A stretch of 64,000 nucleotides of DNA from Methylomonas albis (GCF_014850955.1 NZ_JACXSS010000001.1:3596001-3660000), one strand, 5' to 3'; shown: positions 43,066 through 51,703, counted from the first letter of the stretch. The notes: generated by a model not told the origin, from the sequence alone. Numbers and translations are program-made.

Positions 43066-44450
43066 CGTTGAGCTCTCGGCAAACCGTGGAAGTTATTCAA
43101 CAGTGGCGTACTAATACGGCCATCCGCCAAACGGTTTTGACCGTCGAAAATACCCATCCGCTCCAGCCAAGCCTCAAACTCCGGCGCCGGCCGCAAGCCC
43201 AATACTTGCCGCAGATACAGCGCATCGTGAAACGAGGTACTTTGGTATGCCAGCATCACGTCATCAGCGCCCGGTATGCCCATGATGAAGTTGCAGCCCG
43301 CCACGCCCAGCAGCGTCAGCAGGGTATCCATATCGTTCTGATCAGCCTCGGCATGGTTGGTGTAGCAAATATCGCAGCCCATCGGCACACCAAGCAGCTT
43401 GCCGCAAAAATGATCCTCCAAACCGGCGCGGATGATTTGCTTGCCATCGTATAAATATTCCGGGCCGATGAAGCCGACCACGGTATTCACCAGCAACGGA
43501 TCGAACGCCCTGGCTACCGCATAAGCTCGCGCTTCGCAGGTTTGCGCATCGATACCGTGATGGGCATTGGCGGATAAAGCGCTGCCCTGCCCGGTTTCGA
43601 AATACATCAACTGCCAGCCAGCATTCCGGCGCCCCAAGGCTTCGGCCATGGCCTTGGCTTCGTGGAGCATTGCCAGGTCGATACCGAAACTGCGATTGGC
43701 CGCTTCGGTGCCGGCGATGGATTGAAACACCAAATCCACCGGCGCGCCACGCCGCATCAATTCCATGCTGGTAGTCACGTGAGCCAGTACGCAAGACTGG
43801 GTGGGAATTTGGTATTGCGCAATGATCTCGTCCAGCAAATTCAACAAGGTGTGGACATTGTGCAGATTGTCGGTGGCGGGATTGATGCCTATCACCGCAT
43901 CGCCGCTGCCGTAGAGCAAACCATCCAGAATACTGGCGGCGATACCGCGCGAATCGTCGGTTGGATGATTCGGTTGCAGACGAGTGGACAAGCGGCCCGG
44001 CAAGCCAATGGTACTGCGAAAGCGGGTAACGACCCGACAACGGCGGGCTACGGCAATCAAATCCTGGTTGCGCATGATTTTGCTGACCGCGGCCACCATT
44101 TCCGGCATCAAGCCTGCGGATATTGCCGCCACATCGTTCTGCTCAGTTAACAGCCAATCGCGAAACTCGCCCACGCTTAAATTCGCAATCGGCGCAAACG
44201 CTTGCGGATCATGGCGCTCCAGAATCAAGCGGGAGACCTCATCCTGTTCCGGCGCAATCAAAGGCTCTTCGATAAACTGCCTCAAGGGCACATCGGCCAA
44301 AACTCGCTGAGCAACAGCACGCTCAACTTCGGAATCCGCCGCCAAACCGGCCAATTCATCCGCTGCCCGGCGCGGTGTCGCCTTGGCCAGCAAGGTACGC
44401 AAATCGTGAAAGTGAAAGCTTTTGCCTTGTGCGGTTGCGGAATAATTCAT
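43062..44450 (-). CDS. eutB: Ethanolamine ammonia-lyase, large subunit
   Basis: A 462-residue EutB barrel with the substrate and radical site. Family segments FRSTIGLPGRLSTRLQPNHPTDD, GDAVIGINPATDN, FQSIAGTEAANRSFG and MGCDICYTNHAEADQNDMD are all visible. The last carries residues near the cobalamin contact. Length is normal. It probably supplies ammonia from membrane-derived ethanolamine. A Pho-box-like repeat lies 50-65 nt upstream. Confidence 0.95.
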   Translation of the reverse strand: MNYSATAQGKSFHFHDLRTLLAKATPRRAADELAGLAADSEVERAVAQRVLADVPLRQFIEEPLIAPEQDEVSRLILERHDPQAFAPIANLSVGEFRDWLLTEQNDVAAISAGLMPEMVAAVSKIMRNQDLIAVARRCRVVTRFRSTIGLPGRLSTRLQPNHPTDDSRGIAASILDGLLYGSGDAVIGINPATDNLHNVHTLLNLLDEIIAQYQIPTQSCVLAHVTTSMELMRRGAPVDLVFQSIAGTEAANRSFGIDLAMLHEAKAMAEALGRRNAGWQLMYFETGQGSALSANAHHGIDAQTCEARAYAVARAFDPLLVNTVVGFIGPEYLYDGKQIIRAGLEDHFCGKLLGVPMGCDICYTNHAEADQNDMDTLLTLLGVAGCNFIMGIPGADDVMLAYQSTSFHDALYLRQVLGLRPAPEFEAWLERMGIFDGQNRLADGRISTPLLNNFHGLPRAQR

Positions 44451-44498
44451 CAGTCAGGCAGGTTTCTATGGGACAAAACCCGAGAATACGACAAGTTT

Positions 44499-44515
44499 GT
44501 GACCATTATGTGACG
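44499..44515 (-). promoter_or_regulatory. Pho-box-like repeat upstream of eutB
   Basis: GTGAC occurs at 44499 and 44510, exactly 11 nt apart (GTCAC on the minus strand), giving nearly the same arrangement as the site before phoU. It lies in the divergent region between eutB and the amine oxidase, so it could act on either gene. Confidence 0.4.
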
Positions 44516-44647
44516 CGACAGGCCGCATACATTCAGTTACGCTCAGGTCACCTGCCTGCAACATTTGGCTTGTACCGTAGCCAGAATTCGCTGCCGATTT
44601 CGATTGTTAACCGGCTTGCAGCTCATCAACACCCCAAGGCGACGCAT

Positions 44648-46090
44648 ATGACTACCCTATCACTCACGCAATTCAACCGTTTCGTCTCTTTGATTGTTTT
44701 GGCCGTGTCGCTGAGCCTGCGCTCCGCAGCCTTACCCGCCGAACCACTTACCGCCGATGTATTGATCGTCGGCGCGGGCCTGTCGGGTTTGAGCGCCGCC
44801 TATCATTTAAAGAAAGCCGGCAAAACCGCCATGATTTTGGAAATGAGTCCGCGTGTTGGCGGCCGCATCCACACCGCTACTTACCCGGACGGCACGCATG
44901 CCGAAGTGGGGCTGGAAGAGTTTTGGGAAAATAACCCGGCTATCGCGATTTTCCGGGATTTACATGTGCCGATGGAAACGGCTTACAGCAGTTTTTCCAG
45001 TTTTTATTACCAGGGCAAGCTGTATCCGTTTACGCAAAATACCAACCCGGAGTTTCTGGCATCGGTGCTGGATACCGACGAATTGCAAGCCTATAGGCGT
45101 TGGGACGCAAAAATGGCCGAGCTGTATCGGCAATTGGATTTGCGGCCCTTGTCCGAGGCTATGCTGGCGCTGCAAGAGATTTCCTTCGCTGACTGGATCG
45201 AAAGCACCAGCGGCCTGTCACCCAAGGCCCAAGAGCTGGTGCGCATCGAAACTGAACCGGAATACGCCACCTCCTGGCGAAAAATCAGCGCGTTGGACGG
45301 CATTGCCGAATGGCATTATTTTGCCGGCAACGGTCTCGCGCCCCGCCATGTAGTTGGCGGTAATCAGCGCGCCGCGCAGGCGCTGGCCAATTTTATCGGC
45401 CGGGACCGCATTCTACTCAACCAGCAAGTCACCCACATCACCGCCACCGACAACAATGTGGAAGTGCTCACGTCCGACCAGGTCAGCTTGCGGCAAAGGG
45501 TATTCCGCGCCAAGTACGTGATCACTGCCATTCCATTGTTCCGGCTCAACGACATTCAGTTTGCTCCGCCGTTGAGCGCAGAGCGAAAACAGGCTATCCA
45601 AACGCAATCGGCCGGCGCCTACTTTACCGCACACGTCACGGTGGATAAAGCCGCCAGCAGCTTCTGGACCCGCGCCGGCAACAGCATATTGCCGATTATG
45701 ACCGACAGTCCGCTGGGGGTGATTTATGAGGGCGAATCAAAATCCGGCGGAGATGCGCTGTTGAATTTATTGGTCAGCGGTGCGGACGCGGAGCGCTTTA
45801 ACTCGCGGATGAGCGATCCGGACCAGATTAGAGAAGCTTTGCTGGCGGCGTTTGATAAACAGTGGCCGGGTTTCCGGCAATCGGTCAAACGGATGAGTTT
45901 TTACCGTTACCATCCGCGCGCGATAGCTTCATGGCCGGTCGGCCACTCGCGCTTCGATAGCCTATCGGAGTCGTTAAGAAAACCGCAGGGCCGCGTTTAT
46001 TTTGCCGGAGATTTTACCGAGGACAGCCACTCCAACGGCGCCAGCCAATCGGCACTGCGGGTGGTTAAGGATATTTTGCAGAGCGATTAA
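44648..46090 (+). CDS. Exported flavin-containing amine oxidase
   Basis: A 480-residue protein with a signal peptide (LIVLAVSLSLRSAALPAEP). The FAD-binding GxGxxG is in VLIVGAGLSGLSAAYHL near residue 39, GGRI near residue 72, and the closing FAD motif is GRVYFAGDFTEDSHSNGA near residue 450. These are the marks of the monoamine/polyamine oxidase family. An amine substrate is likely but not readable. ATG 44648 is the first start giving an export signal. It diverges from eutB. Confidence 0.85.
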   Translation: MTTLSLTQFNRFVSLIVLAVSLSLRSAALPAEPLTADVLIVGAGLSGLSAAYHLKKAGKTAMILEMSPRVGGRIHTATYPDGTHAEVGLEEFWENNPAIAIFRDLHVPMETAYSSFSSFYYQGKLYPFTQNTNPEFLASVLDTDELQAYRRWDAKMAELYRQLDLRPLSEAMLALQEISFADWIESTSGLSPKAQELVRIETEPEYATSWRKISALDGIAEWHYFAGNGLAPRHVVGGNQRAAQALANFIGRDRILLNQQVTHITATDNNVEVLTSDQVSLRQRVFRAKYVITAIPLFRLNDIQFAPPLSAERKQAIQTQSAGAYFTAHVTVDKAASSFWTRAGNSILPIMTDSPLGVIYEGESKSGGDALLNLLVSGADAERFNSRMSDPDQIREALLAAFDKQWPGFRQSVKRMSFYRYHPRAIASWPVGHSRFDSLSESLRKPQGRVYFAGDFTEDSHSNGASQSALRVVKDILQSD

Positions 46091-46249
46091 TTCTGGGTCG
46101 ATTCGGCTATTAGCTTAATCCAAAGCCTGGATTAAAGTAAGCTTTGCGACGAACACATAGAAAGCCTAACAACGCGGAAGGGCAGCAGGGATTCGCACGG
46201 CGGCTTCTGTAAACTGGTTATAATTTGGAATAGTCAATGCGTAAGCACT

Positions 46250-46480
46250 ATTTGTTGTGTCTGCGGTGCAGTTGTCGACATCTGCATTCATGCTCCGCCA
46301 ACACTTTGGTCAGTCGTTTCGCAGGCCGGTTGCAGGCAGGTCTCGGGGTTTTGATAGTCAGAAAGCAAGCTATCGATGAGTTCGGTTGGGATTGATTTCG
46401 GTAAGGCCATAAGCCTCCCTAAAGCACCGGCAGTTTCTTGCCTAATGCCCAGTTACACAAAAATACTTACACATCTGGAT
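46250..46480 (-). pseudogene. Fossil 5' end of an IS256-family element
   Basis: From ATG 46410 the minus strand reads MALPKSIPTELIDSLLSDYQ, aligning with KAIPDELLDALMSNYQ of the intact transposase at 12287-13516. A frame shift then leads to LTKVLAEHE (compare LTKAIVERALEAEM) before stops. Upstream, GTTACACAAAAATACTTACA at 46450-46470 matches the IS256 terminal repeat. Only the first 50 or so codons remain. Nothing else is seen between 46091 and 46549. Confidence 0.75.
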
Positions 46481-46549
46481 GTTATGCTAGTTTCTAGGCC
46501 AATTGATTAAATATCGAGCGAGAATTTCTTCTGATTGACAAACGGGAAG

Positions 46550-46960
46550 CTATTCAAGAATTTCCGCAAAATAGACGCTCAAATCGTCTTTCTTTCCATT
46601 AGTGATGCGCTTAAGTACTTTGGCAAGGGGAAAAATCCAAGTTTCGCCATCCAACAAACCGATAGCTTGGTGGTCTGGGTTAATCTGCCATTCACCACCC
46701 TTATTTTGACGATACACCTCGCCTATATAGCTACCGAGCATTTTACAAACATTTTGGACGTCATTATCAGAGGGCTGCTTACGAAATAACCTAGCAATGA
46801 ACCCTTTAGGTCGAGTATGAAACAAGCGATTTGCCAACGATTCGATATGTTCGATGCTCTCGACTGTAAAATCAAGCGAGATACCAAAATTGCTAAGAGC
46901 GAAAGTTACGGCATTTGCAGCATATGCTGCCATTATTTCGTCTGGACTCGGCTCTGTCAT
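46550..46960 (-). CDS. Hypothetical protein
   Basis: A 136-residue soluble protein, not recognised, starting MTEPSPDEIMAAYAANAV. A helical N-terminal half (DFTVESIEHIESLANRLF) precedes a mixed half with GSYIGEVYRQNKGGEWQ and WIFPLAKVLKRITNG. The pattern of a helical start, then GxYxGEV and a hydrophobic W-P-x-x-K segment, recalls uncharacterised immunity- or DUF-type proteins. No operon partner is evident. Confidence 0.6.
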   Translation of the reverse strand: MTEPSPDEIMAAYAANAVTFALSNFGISLDFTVESIEHIESLANRLFHTRPKGFIARLFRKQPSDNDVQNVCKMLGSYIGEVYRQNKGGEWQINPDHQAIGLLDGETWIFPLAKVLKRITNGKKDDLSVYFAEILE

Positions 46961-47134
46961 CGTTGATTCAGAAAAAAAGATTCGAAGGTTTTTATAGTAT
47001 CGCTAATGAAGACACGCCATCACCCGTGGCAATGAACGTCAAGATCGGGTCTGATTTGAAAAGCTTACCTATTCTTGTAAATGCACAGCAAATATTTACT
47101 ATCTGCCATGCATTTTTCTACAAATACTGTCCGC

Positions 47135-47344
47135 TTATAAAGGGATGACGTTTTCTGCTTGTGGACCTTTTGCGCCGGCAGTTACTTCCATGGTGACTCT
47201 TTGACCTTCTTTCAGTGACTTACGGCCACTACCTTGAATCGCATTGAAATGTACGAATACATCTTTGCCGCCGTCTTGCTCGATGAAGCCGAAGCCTTTT
47301 TCATCGTTGAACCACTTAACTTTGCCTTCTACTTGTGCAGCCAT
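47135..47344 (-). CDS. Cold-shock domain protein (CspA family)
   Basis: A 69-residue single-stranded nucleic acid chaperone with RNP1 (KGFGFIEQ, residues 16-23) and RNP2 (VFVHFNAI). Complete OB-fold length. Such genes rely on long 5' leaders; here an IS3 element begins 98 bp upstream of the ATG, and the transposase frame runs through its inverted repeat to stop 9 nt before the cspA start, so the native promoter is probably displaced. Confidence 0.95.
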   Translation of the reverse strand: MAAQVEGKVKWFNDEKGFGFIEQDGGKDVFVHFNAIQGSGRKSLKEGQRVTMEVTAGAKGPQAENVIPL

Positions 47345-47353
47345 AAATCTCTC

Positions 47354-48597
47354 TCAATTAAAAAAAACGTTACTTCCATAATGGAAGCTTGGATTATCCC
47401 TTATTTTGGACTGAATAGATATTAAGTTGACTTCAGGAAAATGATCTTGCCCCAATTTCACAGACAGTTCACTAAGCGACAAATTTAAGTTCAAAAGCTT
47501 CAGGGGCATATATCCCAACTTTGAATGAAGCCGTTTTTGATTGTAGTACACCTCGATATATGCGAAGACATGTTGTTTGGCAACTTGGCGGATTGTAAGC
47601 CGCTCACCGTGGATCGCATCCACTTTTAAGCTGTGGTTCCCGCTTTCCATGGCCGTATTATCGTAACAATCGCCTTTCTTGCTCATACTGCCAATTAATT
47701 GATGTTTGCTCAGCAGCTTTTGGTACGCCGTTGAACAATACTGGCTGCCGCGATCCGAATGCACAATCACACCCTTGGGCAAATGACGCCGCCAAAGCGC
47801 CATGGTCAAAGCATCGCCGAATAATGTGGCGGTCATGCGTTCTGAAATTGACCGGCCGATCACCCGCCGCCCATACAAATCCAGTACGACAGCCAAATAC
47901 AACCAGCCTTCGTCAGTCCAGATATAGATGATGTCGGAGACCCATTTTTGATCCGGTCGATCGGCCTCAAAGTTCTGGTTTAACCGGTTGGGCGCAACCG
48001 GCCAGGAATGATTGCTATTGATGGTTGCCTTGTATTTTCTGGCCGCTTTCACCCGACAGCCATGGGTTTTCATGATGTGGCGATTCGCGGCGCGCCGGAA
48101 CGCGCATGCTCATCATCAAACACCCGTTTCACTTCACGGGCTAATTGTGCACGAACCTGTGCCCGTAGCGAAGGCGCACGGATTTTCCAATGATAATAAC
48201 CGGCCTTGGAAACCGATAGCGCCCGGCACATGAGGGCGACAGCAAATTCAGATTCATGGCTTTTAATCATGGTGTACCTCACGATGGGTTTTTCGCGAAG
48301 TACCCATAGGGCATAAATACTCTGCCGCCTTTTTTACAAAGGCTAACTCCTGTGCCAGCCGGGCATTTTTACATCGCAACCGTGCGAGTTCGGCCTGTTG
48401 CAGTTTTGATCTTCAAAAGGTTGGACCGTCTGGCGGCTTTAGGACACCCAGTTGTAAAGCATGGATTGGGCAATACCCAAATCTTGAGCCGCCTTGGGCA
48501 CACCGTCGCGATTGGCTCGTTCGATGGCTTGCTCCTTAAGCTGCGGCGTATATTGAGTGCACTTGACTGATGATGGTTTGGATTCGTTGGTTTTCAT
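47354..48597 (-). pseudogene. IS3-family transposase (orfA and orfB), frameshifted
   Basis: orfA (from 48597) reads SVKCTQYTPQLKEQAIERANRDGVPKAAQDLG... as an HTH and meets a stop after YNWVS. orfB begins at 48282 (MIKSHESEFAVALMCRAL) and is broken near 48072. It continues from 48073 with the DDE core: the first D in WVSDIIYIWTDEGW, HSDRGSQY, and E in AMESGNHSLKV. At least two lesions make it inactive alone. The orfB tail reads out of the element toward cspA. Confidence 0.85.
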
Positions 48598-48661
48598 AAG
48601 ACTCCTCAGGTTGCTGAGATTACTCTCTTAGCTGGGTGTCTGGGAATTGGGGGCAAGATCA
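47442..48661 (-). mobile_element. IS3-family insertion sequence, decayed
   Basis: Terminal inverted repeats TGATCTTGCCCC-AATTTC(A)CAGACA (47442-47466) and the complement at 48637-48661 define a 1220-bp element. It contains frameshifted orfA and orfB. No target duplication is visible, which fits an old or rearranged copy. Confidence 0.82.
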
Positions 48662-48721
48662 TTGCTGTTTACTGCCTTGATTTATAGCTGAGTGTCCCAC
48701 GTGACAGCGCCCAAAACTAAG

Positions 48722-49123
48722 CTAAGCTGTCCGAATCTCGTCCAATAAACCGGGGTGCCGGTCTAGGACTTTTAGAAGTTTGACCAGTGCCAGCGGTGGC
48801 TTGGTTTTGCCGTTCTCGTAGCGGGAAAAAGCATTGATACCGCCGCCGAATATCTCCGATGCTTCCCGCTGGTCAAGCGCCAGTTTTTTACGGACGCTGG
48901 CAATAAAGCTGGGGTCAACAATCGATGCATTGACCTGTTTGTTAAACTCCATCATCAAGGCCATGGTTCGCCGCGATTCGTCGGCATCGGTAATCACTTC
49001 ATCGCAGGCCGGGCAAAATTCGCCGGTTACGTCCGAGATAATCGTAGGCTCGCCTTTGTAGGTGTAAGGCATGTCTCGGGTATCCCCCACCAGCTCGGCA
49101 GCGCCGCAAGACGGACATTTCAT
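48722..49123 (-). CDS. mqsA: MqsA-type antitoxin
   Basis: A 133-residue antitoxin with an N-terminal zinc domain (CPSCGAAEL and FCPACDEV) and a C-terminal Xre-type HTH (LALDQREASEIFGGGINAFSRYENGK) typical of MqsA. It neutralises MqsR and represses the operon. The ATG at 49123 follows AAGGAG by 8 nt, preferable to GTG 49129. The partner toxin frame upstream is damaged. Confidence 0.9.
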   Translation of the reverse strand: MKCPSCGAAELVGDTRDMPYTYKGEPTIISDVTGEFCPACDEVITDADESRRTMALMMEFNKQVNASIVDPSFIASVRKKLALDQREASEIFGGGINAFSRYENGKTKPPLALVKLLKVLDRHPGLLDEIRTA

Positions 49124-49125
49124 AA

Positions 49126-49421
49126 TCACAACTCCTTAAACGAAACGACCAACACATCATCAACGACGGTCAGTTTCAGATAAACATCGCCGGCCAAGGT
49201 TTTGGGCCGATAAACATCCTGCCAAACCTTATGGTCGGCATGGGTGGTCATGTTCTTGAAAAAATCCACTATGGTTAAACCCAAGATTACCGCCAGCATG
49301 CCATCAAAACAAAACCCCAAAGCCGCCGCGCCTTCCCGTGCGCTTTTGGTCGTCCTAACCTTACCGTCGGCAATTAGTGCCTTGATAACCGACAGCTTGC
49401 AATGGGGTGTTGGTCTTCCAT
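49126..49421 (-). pseudogene. mqsR: MqsR toxin gene with a frame lesion at codon 2
   Basis: The reading frame from the stop back to about 49420 encodes a full MqsR: RPTPHCKLSVIKALIADG, then KVRTTKSA, FDGM, FKNMTTHADHKVWQDVYRP and DVLVVSFKEL. MqsR is a GCU-specific ribonuclease. The only good start, ATG 49421 (MEDQHP), is one nucleotide out of frame with it, and the toxin frame has a stop just upstream and no ATG, GTG or TTG before residue 35 or so. A single-base loss after the start codon explains this. Confidence 0.8.
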
Positions 49422-49432
49422 GGCTGAGATAT

Positions 49433-49449
49433 TAACCTAATTGGTTAGT
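49433..49449. promoter_or_regulatory. Candidate MqsA operator
   Basis: AACCTAATTGGTT is an AACC-N5-GGTT palindrome like those bound by MqsA in E. coli. It lies about 15 nt upstream of the mqsR start codon. Confidence 0.5.
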
Positions 49450-49472
49450 TACAACAAATCCGAAACCAAGCC

Positions 49473-50036
49473 TTAATGCTGTGCTATACAAGCTTCGAAG
49501 CTATCCGCATCAATCAACACCTCGCGACCAATACGGCGAATGCTGCGAGCAAAGCCTTTGGGTTTGTGGTCCTCGGCGTAAAATATCAAATACCGCAGGC
49601 CACCTTCCCTGATAGCCGGATAAGCCTCGACGGTTTGTTTTACCGTGTACAGCCGTTTGCCCAGTTGAATGGTTTTTGCGGGCAATTCCGGGGGCGTCTG
49701 GCGCTCGATACTATCTAGCGACTTAAACGTAAAATTGACACAATCGATAAACGCTAAGCACGGGTTAACGTCCTTGTCAGGCAGCGGCACCATGACCGCC
49801 GTGTACTTGCCAGCCTTACCCAACGCGATAAAATGAAACTTTTCCAGGGCCTTAATGTTAGGCAAACTGTCGAATTCACTAGGCTCCTCACCCCCTGTTA
49901 GTAGTAGTGGGGGGAATCGATAAATTTGCACCATTCCCCAAAAAGACCGGTTAGCATGCCGGTTTTTTAATGTCGGAAGGGATGTTTTTGGGCGGCGGAC
50001 GTTTAATACAACTTGTTTCAATCGAAGCCGTAGCAC
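49473..50036 (-). pseudogene. Chimera of a phage Rep 5' end and an excisionase-like HTH gene
   Basis: The first part (EEPSEFDSLPNIKALEKFHF to NFTFKS) duplicates the start of the inovirus Rep at 56974-58322, at both DNA and protein level. Then the frame enters ERQTPPELPAK...LYTVKQTVEAYPAIREGGLRYLIF...IRRIGREVLID, a small helix-turn-helix DNA-binding protein of the prophage excisionase type. The join is in frame but looks like a deletion product. It lies outside the tRNA-bounded element and is probably left from an earlier related prophage. Confidence 0.65.
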
Positions 50037-50094
50037 TAGCGTAGCACCAATAAAAAAGGCCTAGATGAGTTAGCACCTAAGCCTTTGATATATA

Positions 50095-50139
50095 TGGAGC
50101 TGGCGATGGGACTCGAACCCGCGACCGGCTGATTACAAA
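50095..50139 (-). other. Attachment site: 3' 45 nt of tRNA-Thr(UGU)
   Basis: The minus strand reads TTTGTAATCAGCCGG, then the T arm GGTTCGAGTCCC and acceptor end CCAGCTCCA, i.e. a tRNA from the anticodon loop (UGU) to CCA. The 5' half is absent; homology stops in the anticodon loop, as at tyrosine-integrase att sites. By polarity the integrated element lies to its right and the intact tRNA beyond 64 kb. Confidence 0.82.
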
Positions 50140-50355
50140 GCCGTTTTTATAAGTCACTTTGCGTCACTTCAATTTACTATTTCTTTTAATATCATTAGCA
50201 TATCAATTTATCCAGTCACTTTTAGTTACTGTTCACAACTATAAAATGGACAGTTTATAGACATCTTAAAACACCACTAACAAAGCATAGTTGTTAGCTG
50301 AGCTTATATGTTTCCCTACCATCCTCTCCGCGCTTCGCTTGGCGCTACGCGGTTG

Positions 50356-50410
50356 TTGGGTTTTTCGCTATGGGGGCATATATGGCCTGAAGCCCCCGCG
50401 AAAAACCCAA
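50356..50410. other. Large bipartite hairpin, candidate replication origin
   Basis: A perfect 13-bp outer stem (TTGGGTTTTTCGC at 50356-50368 with 50398-50410) encloses a 6-bp GGGGGC/GCCCCC stem and a 14-nt loop. It lies in the long non-coding stretch 50140-50690 of the element, where nothing else but a second small hairpin was found. Filamentous phages place rolling-circle origins in such intergenic hairpins; function is inference. Confidence 0.5.
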
Positions 50411-50574
50411 TTGTTCTAATTTAAACGCACCCTTCGATAAAGTCCGTAGATCTCCCTCACTGCGATTATTACCGTGTCTCCGCGCGATACGCGACGAGCA
50501 GCCGACCTCACTCTATCAAAAAAGGGAGTGTAGCGAATACGTGAAAGCCTCAAGGGTTCGTTGCACCAAAAAGC

Positions 50575-50595
50575 AAAAAATAGACGCTATTTTTT
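50575..50595. terminator. A/T-flanked hairpin, possible bidirectional terminator
   Basis: AAAAAATAG-ACG-CTATTTTTT is a perfect 9-bp stem with 3-nt loop; low GC makes it a weak terminator. Confidence 0.35.
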
Positions 50596-50690
50596 GACTT
50601 TTTGTTGAGTCGATTTTTTCCTTTTTGCCCTTGACCCTTTCACTCCTGCTCGCTGTATCGGTTTTTTTGATACAGCAAGGAGATAAGGCC

Positions 50691-51074
50691 ATGAAATTAG
50701 AAACAATAATCGTAACAATGGATGAATTGATCAATCTATTCGAAAACCTGATGAAGGACGATAAAAGCCAGGATATTGAAAGCCTGGAGAATTGGAGAAG
50801 CAATATTAGCAACAAAATTTCAGGCGTATTTTTCCTGGTCAGAAACTGCTGGATATACGACAAAGAGCTAGAAGAAGTTAACCACGCAAAAGTGTTTTCA
50901 GAGCTAGAAAACCGTTATCAGGATGATTTAAGCGAACGTTGGAGAAAGCACTACGAACGAATTGCCGATTTAATAAGAACCCGGACAATCGAAATTGCGG
51001 CAGAGGTTGAAGAGGAATGGAGTAGCGTAGATCCGGACGAATGGGAACCCGAAGAAATGTATCCATATCACTAA
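50691..51074 (+). CDS. Hypothetical acidic helical protein of the element
   Basis: A 127-residue acidic protein starting MKLETIIVTMDELINLFENL with a very acidic C-terminus (EEEWSSVDPDEWEPEE). AAGGAG lies 6 nt before the ATG, and a hairpin GCTGTATC/GATACAGC (50652-50676) stands just before the ribosome site. No family is recognised. It is transcribed against the phage operon and ends in its own terminator, so it looks like an independently expressed cargo gene. Confidence 0.65.
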   Translation: MKLETIIVTMDELINLFENLMKDDKSQDIESLENWRSNISNKISGVFFLVRNCWIYDKELEEVNHAKVFSELENRYQDDLSERWRKHYERIADLIRTRTIEIAAEVEEEWSSVDPDEWEPEEMYPYH

Positions 51075-51078
51075 AAAA

Positions 51079-51103
51079 CGAAGGGGCGAAAGCCCCTTTT
51101 TTT
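51079..51103 (+). terminator. Terminator after the acidic protein gene
   Basis: AAGGGGC-GAAA-GCCCCTT with a GNRA-type loop followed by seven T. Confidence 0.88.
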
Positions 51104-51187
51104 ATATCTCGTACCCCCAACGCTCGCCGCTGGGCACCCCTGCCGGATGTTGCCGGCAGGGTTTGATAGCTTGATTTTCTAGTCTCG

Positions 51188-51288
51188 CAGTCAACCGCCG
51201 CAAGCTAAACCCAAAAAATTAGACAGCCCTTGATACGCCGCAGGTTTGCGGCTCTTTTGCGTCGATTTTTTTGGGTTTCAGTTGACTG
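51188..51288. other. Three-tier nested inverted repeat, structured RNA or origin candidate
   Basis: Nested perfect stems: CAGTCAAC/GTTGACTG (51188-51195, 51281-51288), AAACCCAAAAAA/TTTTTTGGGTTT (51207-51218, 51267-51278) and GCCGCA/TGCGGC (51237-51242, 51247-51252). It lies between a terminator and hicB with no reading frame of its own. It shares the GGGTTTTT word with the hairpin at 50356. It could be an inovirus origin, a structured RNA or a packaging signal. Confidence 0.5.
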
Positions 51289-51308
51289 TTAAAGGTACGT
51301 GCCCAGGC

Positions 51309-51521
51309 TCAAGCGGCCACTTCGACGTATTCGGCTATGGAATGGGCGACGGGGATGGGTTCGCCGGCATCGGCTATGCCTTCGAGATGAAAGGCGATAG
51401 CGTCGTGCATCAAGGAGCGAGTTTCCGCTTCGGTTTCCGCAGCCGCTATGCAGCCGGGTACGTCGGGACTGTAGGCGGAAAAACCTGTTTCGGTGGGTTC
51501 AATGATAATCAGGTATTTCAT
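51309..51521 (-). CDS. hicB: HicB antitoxin
   Basis: A 70-residue short HicB with the partial RNase H fold (MKYLIIIEPTETGFSAYSPDVPGCIAAAETEAE...AIAFHLEGI). It binds and blocks HicA. It lacks a C-terminal DNA-binding domain, as in the minimal class. It overlaps hicA by 4 nt and is downstream of it. Confidence 0.9.
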   Translation of the reverse strand: MKYLIIIEPTETGFSAYSPDVPGCIAAAETEAETRSLMHDAIAFHLEGIADAGEPIPVAHSIAEYVEVAA

Positions 51522-51703
51522 TTTAAGCCTGCCTGTTTGTATATGCTGTTAAGCGTGCCTGGTGCAACGTCGTCGCTAGGTTTACCGGATACAGTGACCA
51601 CGCCGGGCTTTTCTGGATGCCTGAATTGGCGATGACTGCCTTTAGTACGATCAAGCCGCCAGCCATCTTCCTGAAGCCGCCTAAGTATTTCGCTGATTTT
51701 CAT
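51518..51703 (-). CDS. hicA: HicA mRNA-interferase toxin
   Basis: A 61-residue dsRNA-binding-fold toxin with the catalytic histidine in TKGSHRQFRHP near residue 24 and the usual VTVSGKPSDDVAPGTLNSIYKQAGL ending. It cleaves mRNA when free of HicB. As cargo of the element the pair would stabilise it or act in phage defence. Confidence 0.92.
   Translation of the reverse strand: MKISEILRRLQEDGWRLDRTKGSHRQFRHPEKPGVVTVSGKPSDDVAPGTLNSIYKQAGLK

Noticed and set aside
50095-50145. A complete tRNA gene
   Set aside because: Only the part from the anticodon loop to CCA is present; there is no D arm or 5' acceptor strand on the minus strand upstream.
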